Positions 29,216 through 36,314 of a stretch of DNA of 36,314 bases are shown in pieces. Made by a program: the position numbers and the translations under genes. The stretch comes from a virus. How positions within the stretch are numbered: the stretch's first letter is position 1; every line of letters begins with the position of its first letter. The stretch is taken from positions 1-36,314 of IMG/VR virus record IMGVR_UViG_3300034117_001053. One strand, given 5' to 3'. The notes beneath the pieces are model-generated. The model was not told where the DNA came from. It ran no database searches and saw nothing but the letters and a program-made list of their open reading frames with translations.

Positions 29216-29452
29216 TTAATTTTGTTTAGGAGTATAAGGTATCAAAGGTAAATCTTTTACCCACATAAATTCTGGTGCTATTGTTTGTTCAATTTCTTCA
29301 ACTGAAATTACCCAATCATCGTTAAAATCTTGTATAGGATTATAATATGAATATGGAGCATATAACTGCCCGACTAATTCATCTTTTTGCAATTCCGTAA
29401 GCAAGCCTACATAAAGTAGTTTTTCTTCTTTTGTTAGTTCTGTTAGCTTCAT
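29216..29452 (-). CDS. Small tail-fibre-associated protein, 78 aa
   Basis: The protein has a helical N-terminus ('LTELTKEEKLLYVGLLTELQ') and the segment 'YNPIQDFNDDWVISVEEIEQ', which looks like an EF-hand-type acidic loop (D-x-N-D-D-W-V-I-S-x-E-E), and ends in 'MWVKDLPLIPYTPKQN'. Small proteins of this kind follow fibre genes in Bacteroidota phages and might act as fibre chaperones or minor parts. It overlaps the LamG-like fibre gene by ATGA. Confidence 0.55.
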   Translation of the reverse strand: MKLTELTKEEKLLYVGLLTELQKDELVGQLYAPYSYYNPIQDFNDDWVISVEEIEQTIAPEFMWVKDLPLIPYTPKQN

Positions 29453-30252
29453 ACTTGGCGAGATAAAGATGTGTTTAATGCTTGTATCATAGTGTATAAT
29501 TGACCTCTTTTAGTTAAATTTAATCCCAATCCTACTGTAACTCCTGCACATTCTTTATTGTCAAATTGGACAGTTGTTGTTAGTGCTGAAATTATTAGAT
29601 TTGAAGATTGATAATTATTGGTAGTTATAATTACTGTATTTGCACCTATTTGAGAACCGTTTCTGTCGAGTGTTAAACCACCTATTGCTGTTGATGTTTT
29701 GTTGTTTAGGTAAAACCCGTTTGAATTTGCATTTGTTACCCTTACATATTGAGTAAGAGTAGCTGACGAATTAAAAGCCGTTGCAAAACCTGCGGCTATT
29801 CTTGTTTGTATTGCAAGATAAGGAGCAGAGCCATTTCCTCCACCTATTGATGCTCTGTCGGCTGCTGCGGCATTTGTTCTTGAATAAAAACTAACGTGAG
29901 TGTTATTCTGTGTTAAAACACTGTCCATATTCAACCCTGTATTAGCATAAGCATTTGTCCCATTTGGCAAAGCCCCAGTTGATGCGTGTGTCCATCCTCC
30001 CGTAAATGTTAGCTGATACAACGAAGTGTTCATAAAGTTGTATGAATGTTTAGTGCTGCTGCCTCCAACCATAGGATAATAGGCTATTAAATCACTGCTC
30101 ATACTATTTGCAATAAGTGAAGCCTCAAAAGTATTTAAAGCATTTAAAATAGTTGTGCTTGATTCCGATGTTGCTGCTATCCACGCAGTTGTTAATGGTA
30201 GATAGCCTTGTTTCTTACCCATTATTCCGATTATGTTTGCAGGTAGTCCCAT
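29449..30252 (-). CDS. Fibre / receptor-binding protein with concanavalin-like domain, 267 aa
   Basis: ATG 30252 (MGLPANIIGIMGKKQGYLPL) is chosen because it overlaps the TAA of the preceding fibre gene (TAATG). The body is Ser/Thr/Asn-rich and beta-type; 'LIAYYPMVGGSSTKHSYNFM' leads into a stretch with the order and spacing of a LamG/concanavalin-like sandwich. Such domains bind sugars and often sit at the end of tail fibres. It probably joins the 472-aa fibre to contact the host surface. Confidence 0.6.
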   Translation of the reverse strand: MGLPANIIGIMGKKQGYLPLTTAWIAATSESSTTILNALNTFEASLIANSMSSDLIAYYPMVGGSSTKHSYNFMNTSLYQLTFTGGWTHASTGALPNGTNAYANTGLNMDSVLTQNNTHVSFYSRTNAAAADRASIGGGNGSAPYLAIQTRIAAGFATAFNSSATLTQYVRVTNANSNGFYLNNKTSTAIGGLTLDRNGSQIGANTVIITTNNYQSSNLIISALTTTVQFDNKECAGVTVGLGLNLTKRGQLYTMIQALNTSLSRQV

Positions 30253-31670
30253 TATGCTACACCCACGCACCTCCATACGCTTGTTGCTTCATTCCAAATA
30301 AATGCAACATCTAACCTTGTGCTTATTACTGTTGTTGTTGGCAATGCTATTGTTGATGCTTCAAAACTTGCGCCCCACGCTATTGCCCTTGCAGTTCCAT
30401 TGTCTTTAATTGAAATCCACAATGTTTGACCTATTGTTGGCGTGCCGCTTAAATTAGTTGTAAATGATGTAATTGCTGCTGCTAAAGCGGTTATTGAATA
30501 ATAATCAACATTGTCAGTATTAATCGTTGGTGTTGCCGCACTTGCAACTGTTCCCGTTCTTGCAGTTATGCGCTTGTTTGTTAATGTGTTTGTATCTGTT
30601 GTTCCTACAACTTGACTGCCTACACCACTTAAATAACCTAATTCCGTTGGTGTTGCTCCATTTATATTTTGAGCAGTTGTAATGTTTCCATTGGCACGAT
30701 TAATAGCTATTGGGCTATCTATATAAGCTCCTGCATCATTATATCTTCTTAATTGAAAATCACCCCCACTATTTGCCCCACTTTCTATGCCATCAACACG
30801 TAATGCCCATCGTTGAAGATCATCAGTTCTAAAAGACAAAATTCTATTAACTCCATTATCTGCATCAATTTTTACTCGTGTAGTTGTAGCCCCCCCATCA
30901 ATATGCAATTTTTCAGCACCAGCGGCAACACCTATTCCTATTGTGTCAGCAGTTAATGAATGAATTCCTAAATCTACATCGGCAGTTGCACCAGTATAAG
31001 GAACACCACCAGTAACATCACTCAACATCGCAAATGTTTGCGGGCTTGTTGGCTTATCGGGCAGTTTTGCAACATAACTTGCAGTAACCAACGATGCATC
31101 AATAATTACATCCCCAATGTTGCCCGTTGCTATTTGTATTTCACCATTGCCTATATCGGTATAATTGCCTGCCCCATCATCTGATAACAACCTATTTGTT
31201 GTTGTAAATCCTACATCAGTTACTTGTTGGAGGTCGGGTGTGCCACTAACTACTATAGGTGTAAATACATCAGTTGTTATATCATATGTTCCTTGCTCAC
31301 CCGTTGTAATGTCTGTGCCTATTGAATATAAATTTATATTGCTTTCGGCAATAACCAACAATGTTATAGTTGATCCAACTGCATCATTTATTCTGTAAAA
31401 CTTACCACCAACCGCTAAGTTAGCAGTTAAGTCACTAATTAAATCGGCTCTTGAAATCTCTTCATCGTAATAACTTGAAAACATTTCATTGTTTGCATCG
31501 GTAGACACATAGCCATTTGCTTGACTTGCATCCGATAATATATTTGGGCTGCTATCAAGCAAGTTTACAAACCTATCTTGCGCGTTTTGGCCCGTTATAA
31601 AGTTTATTAAATTGTTGTAGATATTACTTACAATATCTGTGAGCATGTTTGCCCTATTCTTTTGTGCCAT
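30252..31670 (-). CDS. Tail fibre protein, 472 aa
   Basis: The N-terminus ('NRANMLTDIVSNIYNNLINF') is helical and likely binds the tail. Then come Thr/Gly/Asn-rich beta repeats, including 'PYTGATADVDLGIHSLTAD' (about residues 226-244), a repeat type of phage fibres and tailspike-like shafts. The C-terminal 110 residues ('TDTNTLTNKRITARTGT', then 'ITALAAAITSFTTNLSGTP') are a known fibre C-terminal pattern, often the knob or trimerisation domain. It begins 2 bp after the second tail-tube-like gene. No enzymatic motif was noticed. Confidence 0.75.
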   Translation of the reverse strand: MAQKNRANMLTDIVSNIYNNLINFITGQNAQDRFVNLLDSSPNILSDASQANGYVSTDANNEMFSSYYDEEISRADLISDLTANLAVGGKFYRINDAVGSTITLLVIAESNINLYSIGTDITTGEQGTYDITTDVFTPIVVSGTPDLQQVTDVGFTTTNRLLSDDGAGNYTDIGNGEIQIATGNIGDVIIDASLVTASYVAKLPDKPTSPQTFAMLSDVTGGVPYTGATADVDLGIHSLTADTIGIGVAAGAEKLHIDGGATTTRVKIDADNGVNRILSFRTDDLQRWALRVDGIESGANSGGDFQLRRYNDAGAYIDSPIAINRANGNITTAQNINGATPTELGYLSGVGSQVVGTTDTNTLTNKRITARTGTVASAATPTINTDNVDYYSITALAAAITSFTTNLSGTPTIGQTLWISIKDNGTARAIAWGASFEASTIALPTTTVISTRLDVAFIWNEATSVWRCVGVA

Positions 31671-31672
31671 AT

Positions 31673-32287
31673 CTAAGGTATATCAAATGATTCATCAAAA
31701 CTATTGTCAAAACTTGCACCATAAACAACTGATGGAGCGCAAACAAATACACCATCTGGAATGCTAAACTCCAATGGCATCTTATCGTGTATCCATTTGT
31801 AATTTAATACAAAGTTTACCTCATCCTTTAATGAATTTGCAACGGGATTACTTGCTATTAATGTGCCTGGTCTTTGTGATATTCTCATCAATGTTTCCGA
31901 GCAAAACGCTAAGTAAAAGTTTCTACTTCCCGTTATTGAATTGTAATGCGGTAAATTAGAAACGTAATCGGGGTCTTTATAATTTACTTCAAAATTATAG
32001 GCAATCAATGTTTCATCTGACCAACCAAAACCACGCCCAACAATAGGACTGCCACCATTATACTCACCATGTGTCTGTGGCAAAACGATAATCATTCCCG
32101 CAGTGATGCCCGTTTGCCAAATCAAAGTTGATTCTGGGTCAGTCATTAACTGTTGGTAAAATGTTTTGTGAATCAATGCTACCGAACGAACTCGTGCAAG
32201 CTCGATGCTTGTGCATTCACCGCTTCCGCTTAAGCCGCAAGCAAAATGACTTTCAATAGTATTACAATTTGATGGATAGAATGCCAT
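31673..32287 (-). CDS. Second tail-tube-like protein, paralogue of the upstream gene, 204 aa
   Basis: It aligns along its length with the 180-aa protein encoded just upstream: 'MAFYPSNC' against 'MAYYPSGC', 'IELARVRSVALIHKTFY' against 'VELSRVRGTAFINKSYY', 'HYNSITGSRNFYLAF' against 'HYNSVKGSRNFHVAF', and 'NPVANSLK' against 'NPIANDLK'. The product adds a 20-residue C-terminus with near-repeats ('ASFDNSFDESFDIP'). It may be a tail-tip initiator ring or minor tube protein. It is separated from its paralogue by a hairpin with a U-rich tail. Confidence 0.65.
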   Translation of the reverse strand: MAFYPSNCNTIESHFACGLSGSGECTSIELARVRSVALIHKTFYQQLMTDPESTLIWQTGITAGMIIVLPQTHGEYNGGSPIVGRGFGWSDETLIAYNFEVNYKDPDYVSNLPHYNSITGSRNFYLAFCSETLMRISQRPGTLIASNPVANSLKDEVNFVLNYKWIHDKMPLEFSIPDGVFVCAPSVVYGASFDNSFDESFDIP

Positions 32288-32304
32288 TATTTTAAAGTAT
32301 TAAA

Positions 32305-32332
32305 GGCGGCCACCTTACGGGGTGTTACCGCC
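32305..32332 (-). terminator. Hairpin after the major tail tube gene (partial terminator)
   Basis: On the minus strand GGCGG (32332-32328) pairs with CCGCC (32309-32305), and an inner CACC/GGTG helix closes on CCGTAA; TTTAATACTTT follows. Placed between two paralogous tail genes in one operon, it would lower read-through after the abundant tube protein, or protect its message from decay. Confidence 0.6.
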
Positions 32333-32337
32333 AATGA

Positions 32338-32880
32338 TTAAACTACGTAACAAGTAAACAAGTTAGCAGGAATAGCGCTTTCCTCTGGGAAATTATCGCT
32401 GGTCCACTTAACTTCTACATCCCAAGTGCGCTCAACTTTTAAGTCGTTAGCGATTGGATTCTTTGGTACGATTGTGCAAGGCTCATCACTGATGGCAAGC
32501 ACTGTTTCACTTCTAAAAGCTACGTGAAAATTACGTGAGCCTTTAACGCTATTGTAATGGTTTCTATTGCCTACATAGTTAGGGTCTTTGAATGACAATA
32601 AGAAAGTGTAAGAATTTAAACTCTCTTCAGTATCGCCATAACCTTGGCCCATGTTAGGTGTTCCACCATCAAATTCGCCTTGTGTTTCAGGATAAACAAT
32701 GATTGCGCCTGATGCTATTCCCGCATTCCACAATGCTTCATCTTCGAAGTCAGTAGATAGTGTAGGGTAATAGCTTTTATTTATGAATGCAGTTCCTCTA
32801 ACGCGAGATAACTCAACGCCGCAAGTACCACAACTGTGGGCGGTAATGTTTTCATCACAACCCGATGGATAATATGCCAT
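32338..32880 (-). CDS. Major tail tube protein, 180 aa
   Basis: The size, the place after the tail-completion gene, and the composition (soluble, beta-rich, single domain) fit the major tail tube protein. Landmarks are 'CGTCGVELSRVRGTAFINKS' (about residues 17-36), 'IIVYPETQGEFDGGTPNMGQ' and 'YNSVKGSRNFHVAFRSE'. A weak terminator follows, as is common after the most abundant virion genes. A longer paralogue comes next. Its distance from the tape measure gene on the map (about half the circle) is unusual. Confidence 0.65.
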   Translation of the reverse strand: MAYYPSGCDENITAHSCGTCGVELSRVRGTAFINKSYYPTLSTDFEDEALWNAGIASGAIIVYPETQGEFDGGTPNMGQGYGDTEESLNSYTFLLSFKDPNYVGNRNHYNSVKGSRNFHVAFRSETVLAISDEPCTIVPKNPIANDLKVERTWDVEVKWTSDNFPEESAIPANLFTCYVV

Positions 32881-32892
32881 GATTATTTGTTT

Positions 32893-33444
32893 TTAGCATT
32901 CGCAAATGACTGTGCAGCCTCTGCGATATGTTTGTTTGATTTCGTATCGAACTGCTAACAGTCCATGGTTAAGACCGACTCTCACATCGGGTATTGAACA
33001 TTCCTCTTTAAACACTAAAGTTGAATTCATTTCGGTTTCCGTTAACTCGAATGTGCAATCAAATACGTTAATGCTCTCACACACTAATTTACTTAATACA
33101 CTTGGAATAGCCGAAACAAATATATCCTTAATTGTTTGCGATGTTAATGTTTTATTTGCATAAATGACAAGTGTAACGGGTGTTGTTTCCTCCACCTTAT
33201 CCATCTTGTCACCAAAATTATTTTCAATTACTGTTAAACGTGATGACTCCGAACGATGATACCAACTTATTGCGTATTGATCTTGCAATAAACAGTTAGT
33301 TACTTCGCCATTAATGTTAATGCCAGGATAACGCTTCTCGCCATCGTAGTAAAACTCAGCAAGTCCAAACGCCTTATTAGGTGTTAATGGTAACGCTGCG
33401 ATAATAGCGTTGTCAATTTCGGTTATTACTTGCTTAAGATTCAT
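32893..33444 (-). CDS. Tail completion/terminator-like protein, 183 aa
   Basis: This complete copy spans the left edge of the terminal repeat. The protein has an N-terminal helix ('LKQVITEIDNAIIAALP'), strands in the centre ('TTPVTLVIYANKTLTSQTIK') and a Cys-containing C-terminus ('YRRGCTVICEC'). Its place between the gp10-like gene (ATGA overlap at 33441) and the major tail tube gene fits a tail terminator or completion protein. No name can be given from motif alone. The first 196 bp also appear at the left end of the window. Confidence 0.5.
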   Translation of the reverse strand: MNLKQVITEIDNAIIAALPLTPNKAFGLAEFYYDGEKRYPGININGEVTNCLLQDQYAISWYHRSESSRLTVIENNFGDKMDKVEETTPVTLVIYANKTLTSQTIKDIFVSAIPSVLSKLVCESINVFDCTFELTETEMNSTLVFKEECSIPDVRVGLNHGLLAVRYEIKQTYRRGCTVICEC

Positions 33445-33896
33445 TTGTTCATTATTAATAAAGCGGTTTCTTGCGCAACGATTTGAGTCATTTCAAGCTC
33501 ACGTTCTGACAATGCCCAAATTTCACCATATTTCTCAGTTAAATATTCTGTTTTTGTTTTACTATCGTTTTCTATTGTGTTACCTAAATTATCAATTGTG
33601 TAACCTTTCTCAGTTGCTTTTAATGTATAAGCACCCTCTAACTGCCTTGTCAACGATGCAATAACAGTACTATCCGCAGTTCGATTGTATTGTGATTGTC
33701 TTATCTTTAAATAGCTATTGCTATACGTTCCTATCTTACTACCATCCGTTTTTTTACCGCTTGTATGAATGCGATAATGCAACTCAGGCAGCACCGCAAT
33801 AGCCGCAGCCCTTGAAACCGTTTCGGGGTTTCCAAGTTCTCGAAACTTAGCAAGTATATTGCCAATCACAAATGGTATGTTAGAGGTTATATCCAT
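33441..33896 (-). CDS. Virion morphogenesis / tail completion-like protein, second copy, 151 aa
   Basis: The translation is identical to the gene at 193-648. This copy shows the true downstream junction, with ATGA overlap on the complete tail-completion gene at 33444. It is the same physical gene if the map is circular. Confidence 0.55.
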   Translation of the reverse strand: MDITSNIPFVIGNILAKFRELGNPETVSRAAAIAVLPELHYRIHTSGKKTDGSKIGTYSNSYLKIRQSQYNRTADSTVIASLTRQLEGAYTLKATEKGYTIDNLGNTIENDSKTKTEYLTEKYGEIWALSERELEMTQIVAQETALLIMNK

Positions 33897-34918
33897 TAAG
33901 GTAGCTGAGTAAACACTTGTATTTGACTATTGCACTCTAAACATGCATCACATTCTAATTTAATGCCGCCTAATGCATTCTTAATTGCCTCCTCATAACG
34001 TGTTGTGTATAATGCTAACAACTCGTTAGCCTCCTCACGTTTAACCGTTGTGTAGAAGTTTGTTCTTTCCGAATATAAACGCTCAGTCATAAACTCGATG
34101 CCTAATGCATACCAATAAGCTTCAGCAAACAGCATTCTATTTGAACAAACCGCAGAATCATAACTGCATCCAAGTGTTAATAGTACTTGTAATGAGTCAG
34201 CAATAGTGTTGTATGTTAGTGTTCCGTTTGCACTTGAATTTGATGAAACAAAACCATTGATTTGACCGCATGTTCCGCAGTCATAATAAGCGCTAAAACA
34301 ACTGGCAAAAAACGTATCTGAATCGGTGGTCGAATAGGTAACACCGTTAATGTTTGTGTCTAAAAAACCGATGGCTAAAATAGCGCAATCAAATTGTTTT
34401 AGTATAGAGAATTCATTCCAACCATTAACCATATTTGCAACGGTTAAAGTCTTAGTGAATAGTACTTCCTTAGATAAGTAATTAAAAAACTTTACATCAA
34501 TTGTCGTTGCAGTTGTGGTGCTTGACTTGTAAAATCTTATTTTGTCAACCGTTGTTGTTTGCAATGGGCTAATCTTCCAATTGTCAACAAGTGTGTAAGC
34601 CGAATTTATAACGATGCCCTTGAATAAATTGTTACTTGTTGAGGGTAACTCATCATCGCCAAACACATCGACTGTCCTACGCACTCTTTTGATATCGTAA
34701 CGGGTTGACATGTACGATATAATTTGATTCTTCATTCGCGCCTCAGCACGTTCATTGATAGCATTCCATACGCCGATGTAATTTTGTTGCTCACTATTGG
34801 CTACTTGCTCAAATGATTTTAATGAAATGCCTGGCAGGCTGTTTAAAGAATAAACAGCCTGCGGCACCTCTGTAATTGAGCAACCGTTGAGTTTTACGAT
34901 TCCGTCAAAACAACTCAT
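33896..34918 (-). CDS. Putative head-tail connector, second copy, 340 aa
   Basis: The translation is identical to the gene at 648-1670, including the beta-rich inserted region and the C-terminal cysteines. No differences were seen, so nothing suggests independent evolution of the two copies. Confidence 0.5.
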   Translation of the reverse strand: MSCFDGIVKLNGCSITEVPQAVYSLNSLPGISLKSFEQVANSEQQNYIGVWNAINERAEARMKNQIISYMSTRYDIKRVRRTVDVFGDDELPSTSNNLFKGIVINSAYTLVDNWKISPLQTTTVDKIRFYKSSTTTATTIDVKFFNYLSKEVLFTKTLTVANMVNGWNEFSILKQFDCAILAIGFLDTNINGVTYSTTDSDTFFASCFSAYYDCGTCGQINGFVSSNSSANGTLTYNTIADSLQVLLTLGCSYDSAVCSNRMLFAEAYWYALGIEFMTERLYSERTNFYTTVKREEANELLALYTTRYEEAIKNALGGIKLECDACLECNSQIQVFTQLP

Positions 34919-34921
34919 TTA

Positions 34922-36034
34922 TTAAGAGTTAGTTGCGGTGTAACGTAAACTTCCATTGTTGCCAGTTAATCTGTCAGATGCTAAGTAAGCATCACTTGGC
35001 ACTTGCCATAATGCAAATCTCTTAGACATAATCAAAGAATATCCTGCTCCAAGCGTTGCAGATTCGTAACCAACTGTGGTTTCAGTAGGGCAGTCAATCT
35101 CTCTTAATTGGAAATCGATGTTTAACATACCTAAAGTTCCCTCACTTCCTGGCATTTCAAATGGCATTGCCATGTTCCAGAATGTAGATAAACCAAGTTG
35201 TTGTGCTCTGAATCCTTTGTAACGGTCTAATTCAACAATACCAAAAGTTCCAGGCATCAATACTGCAAACTGATTTGACCCCCAAGATGTACCTGAATAG
35301 ATATCGTGGTAGTAATCAATGTTACCAGCAGCGGCCGCGTTGTTTAACGTAGCGTATTGAGTCATTGCAGGATTCAAAGATTGAACGTAAGCAGAATCAA
35401 CCAAACCACTTCCAACAACGATTGGTCTACCTTGACCCTCATTGCTTCTGTAATCGGTTAACACTTTTGTCCAACCCTCTGTAAAATCATTTACAGTTGA
35501 ATCGTTGTTGAAGTTAACGGTAACCGCAGTATTGTTTCCAGTTACTACGTTTGTACCCCATGTAACTTGACCTAACAATGTTTGGTCAATCTTACCAACG
35601 AAGCCATTCATAGCAGCCATTAAGCCTGCTAAGTGTTCTTGCATAAATGGAGTTGGTGCACCACCGATTGATACAGTTGCAGAAGCCTCATCGCAGTAAC
35701 GTGCGATAGTTGCTTGGTCAAAGTGTAATCCGAATTTTACGATTGAAGTTGTATCAATTGTAATTTCATCATACGCTTGTACTAAGTCAATATCACAGTT
35801 GTCAGCGGTTGACATTTGTGCTGGTGTTGTACGTTGGTAGTATTTCAATCTTAAATCTTTAATGTGGCCTGCAGTGTTTGCAAGTTGCAAAGAGTCAGCG
35901 ATTGGTGTTGCGTTTGCGCCTTTCTCTAAAGCAGCGCGTAAAAATCCCGTAGGAGTAATCTTATGTTCTGGTGCGTTTTGTCCAATTATGAATTTCATAT
36001 GTTGGAGCATCGCGGGGCAATAACCTAATGCCAT
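34922..36034 (-). CDS. Major capsid protein, second copy, 370 aa
   Basis: The translation is identical to the gene at 1674-2786. Two identical capsid genes within one virion genome would be redundant, which supports reading the repeat as overlap of a circular or permuted map. Confidence 0.8.
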   Translation of the reverse strand: MALGYCPAMLQHMKFIIGQNAPEHKITPTGFLRAALEKGANATPIADSLQLANTAGHIKDLRLKYYQRTTPAQMSTADNCDIDLVQAYDEITIDTTSIVKFGLHFDQATIARYCDEASATVSIGGAPTPFMQEHLAGLMAAMNGFVGKIDQTLLGQVTWGTNVVTGNNTAVTVNFNNDSTVNDFTEGWTKVLTDYRSNEGQGRPIVVGSGLVDSAYVQSLNPAMTQYATLNNAAAAGNIDYYHDIYSGTSWGSNQFAVLMPGTFGIVELDRYKGFRAQQLGLSTFWNMAMPFEMPGSEGTLGMLNIDFQLREIDCPTETTVGYESATLGAGYSLIMSKRFALWQVPSDAYLASDRLTGNNGSLRYTATNS

Positions 36035-36047
36035 GATATTTTAGTGT

Positions 36048-36314
36048 TTATTTCTGCCCGAAACCTTGCAATGCGATGTCTAAGTCGCTTAAAGCGTTGG
36101 CTGCCGCGGCAGATGGTTTAGATGAGCTTTGTTGGCTCTGTGTCGACTTTGGTGGCATACCGCCTCCATTGTCAGATACTTTCAAAAACTTGTTGTCGGC
36201 CAAGGCCATATCTGTGAGAGTGTCAAGGTCGAGTTCCTTTCCGTTGTCAAAGATAAGCATTTTATCATCATCTTTTGCAACTAATTTTAACTTACCATCA
36301 ATTTTTTTTATTGC
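36048..36314 (-). CDS. Scaffold protein, C-terminal part (cut by window edge)
   Basis: This is the last 88 codons of the scaffold gene, identical to 2800-3066. The apparent ATG at 36260 is internal; the frame is open to the end of the window. The cut is the end of the contig, not a biological truncation. Confidence 0.85.
   Translation of the reverse strand, partial: AIKKIDGKLKLVAKDDDKMLIFDNGKELDLDTLTDMALADNKFLKVSDNGGGMPPKSTQSQQSSSKPSAAAANALSDLDIALQGFGQK

Larger units (their letters stand above)
33249..36314. repeat. Right copy of the 3,066-bp terminal direct repeat
   Basis: This is the second copy of 1-3066, ending in the scaffold gene. The T8 run just before the last bases is the same length in both copies (near 3053-3060 and 36302-36309), so I see no indel between them. 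The genes inside are described at the left copy. Confidence 0.95.

Noticed and set aside
29449-31670. Diversity-generating retroelement target in the fibre genes
   Set aside because: No reverse transcriptase frame and no template repeat of the fibre 3' end were found in the window, so there is no support.
1-36314. Temperate lifestyle genes, IS elements or CRISPR arrays
   Set aside because: No integrase, transposase, CI-like repressor or regularly spaced repeats were seen. The only large direct repeat is the terminal overlap. HTH candidates alone do not show lysogeny.

Overview
The window is a complete, AT-rich tailed-phage genome, most likely of a siphovirus-like phage infecting a member of the Bacteroidota. 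The host call rests on promoters of the Bacteroidota type (TAnnTTTG with an upstream TTTG/TTG), A-rich leaders instead of clear Shine-Dalgarno sites, and gene families typical of phages of this phylum (BT4734-like primase, DUF3127-type single-strand binding protein, 'AVEWL' small proteins). Bases 1-3066 recur without any difference I could see at 33249-36314. The unit genome is therefore 33,248 bp, and the window is a circularly closable map with a 3,066-bp overlap. I see no integrase, CI-like repressor, DNA polymerase, IS element or CRISPR array.

Almost everything from 24981 down to 1, and on the circle from 33444 down to 28835, is on the minus strand and reads as one continuous late-type direction. 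In transcription order it holds: small early genes including HTH candidates (24981-23866); a recombination block of hypothetical protein, SSB, RecT-associated-type protein and Gp157 (23773-21919); a structured leader followed by a microgene, PD-(D/E)XK nuclease, BT4734-like primase and SF3 helicase (21790-18621); an origin-like cluster of ATTACT/AGTAAT motifs (18379-18623); VRR-NUC nuclease, TerS and TerL (18378-16162); two glycosyltransferase-like genes around a membrane microprotein (16169-14817); small proteins and a tail assembly chaperone with a probable -1 frameshift (14812-13347); tape measure and distal tail genes (13340-7853); a third glycosyltransferase, portal, head morphogenesis protein, scaffold and capsid (7856-1674); connector and completion proteins (1670-193); and, crossing the contig join, tail completion, two paralogous tail-tube proteins, two fibre proteins and small membrane proteins (33444-28835).

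The plus strand holds one block (25107-28769) behind a strong Bacteroidota-type promoter. It contains small accessory proteins, a run of short related 'AVEWL' proteins, and a probable lysis set: M15 L-Ala-D-Glu-type endolysin, holin-like two-TM protein and unimolecular-spanin-like lipoprotein. A tRNA-like gene with an abnormal insertion of about 42 nt lies between the last two. A short promoter-plus-hairpin unit closes this strand.

The points that most deserve a second look are the tRNA-like RNA at 28063-28188, the tail-chaperone frameshift at a T9 run (13620-13628), three glycosyltransferases in a 33-kb lytic-looking genome, the displacement of the chaperone/tape-measure module to a place before the portal, the ATTACT motif cluster, and the small-protein array at 25890-26966.
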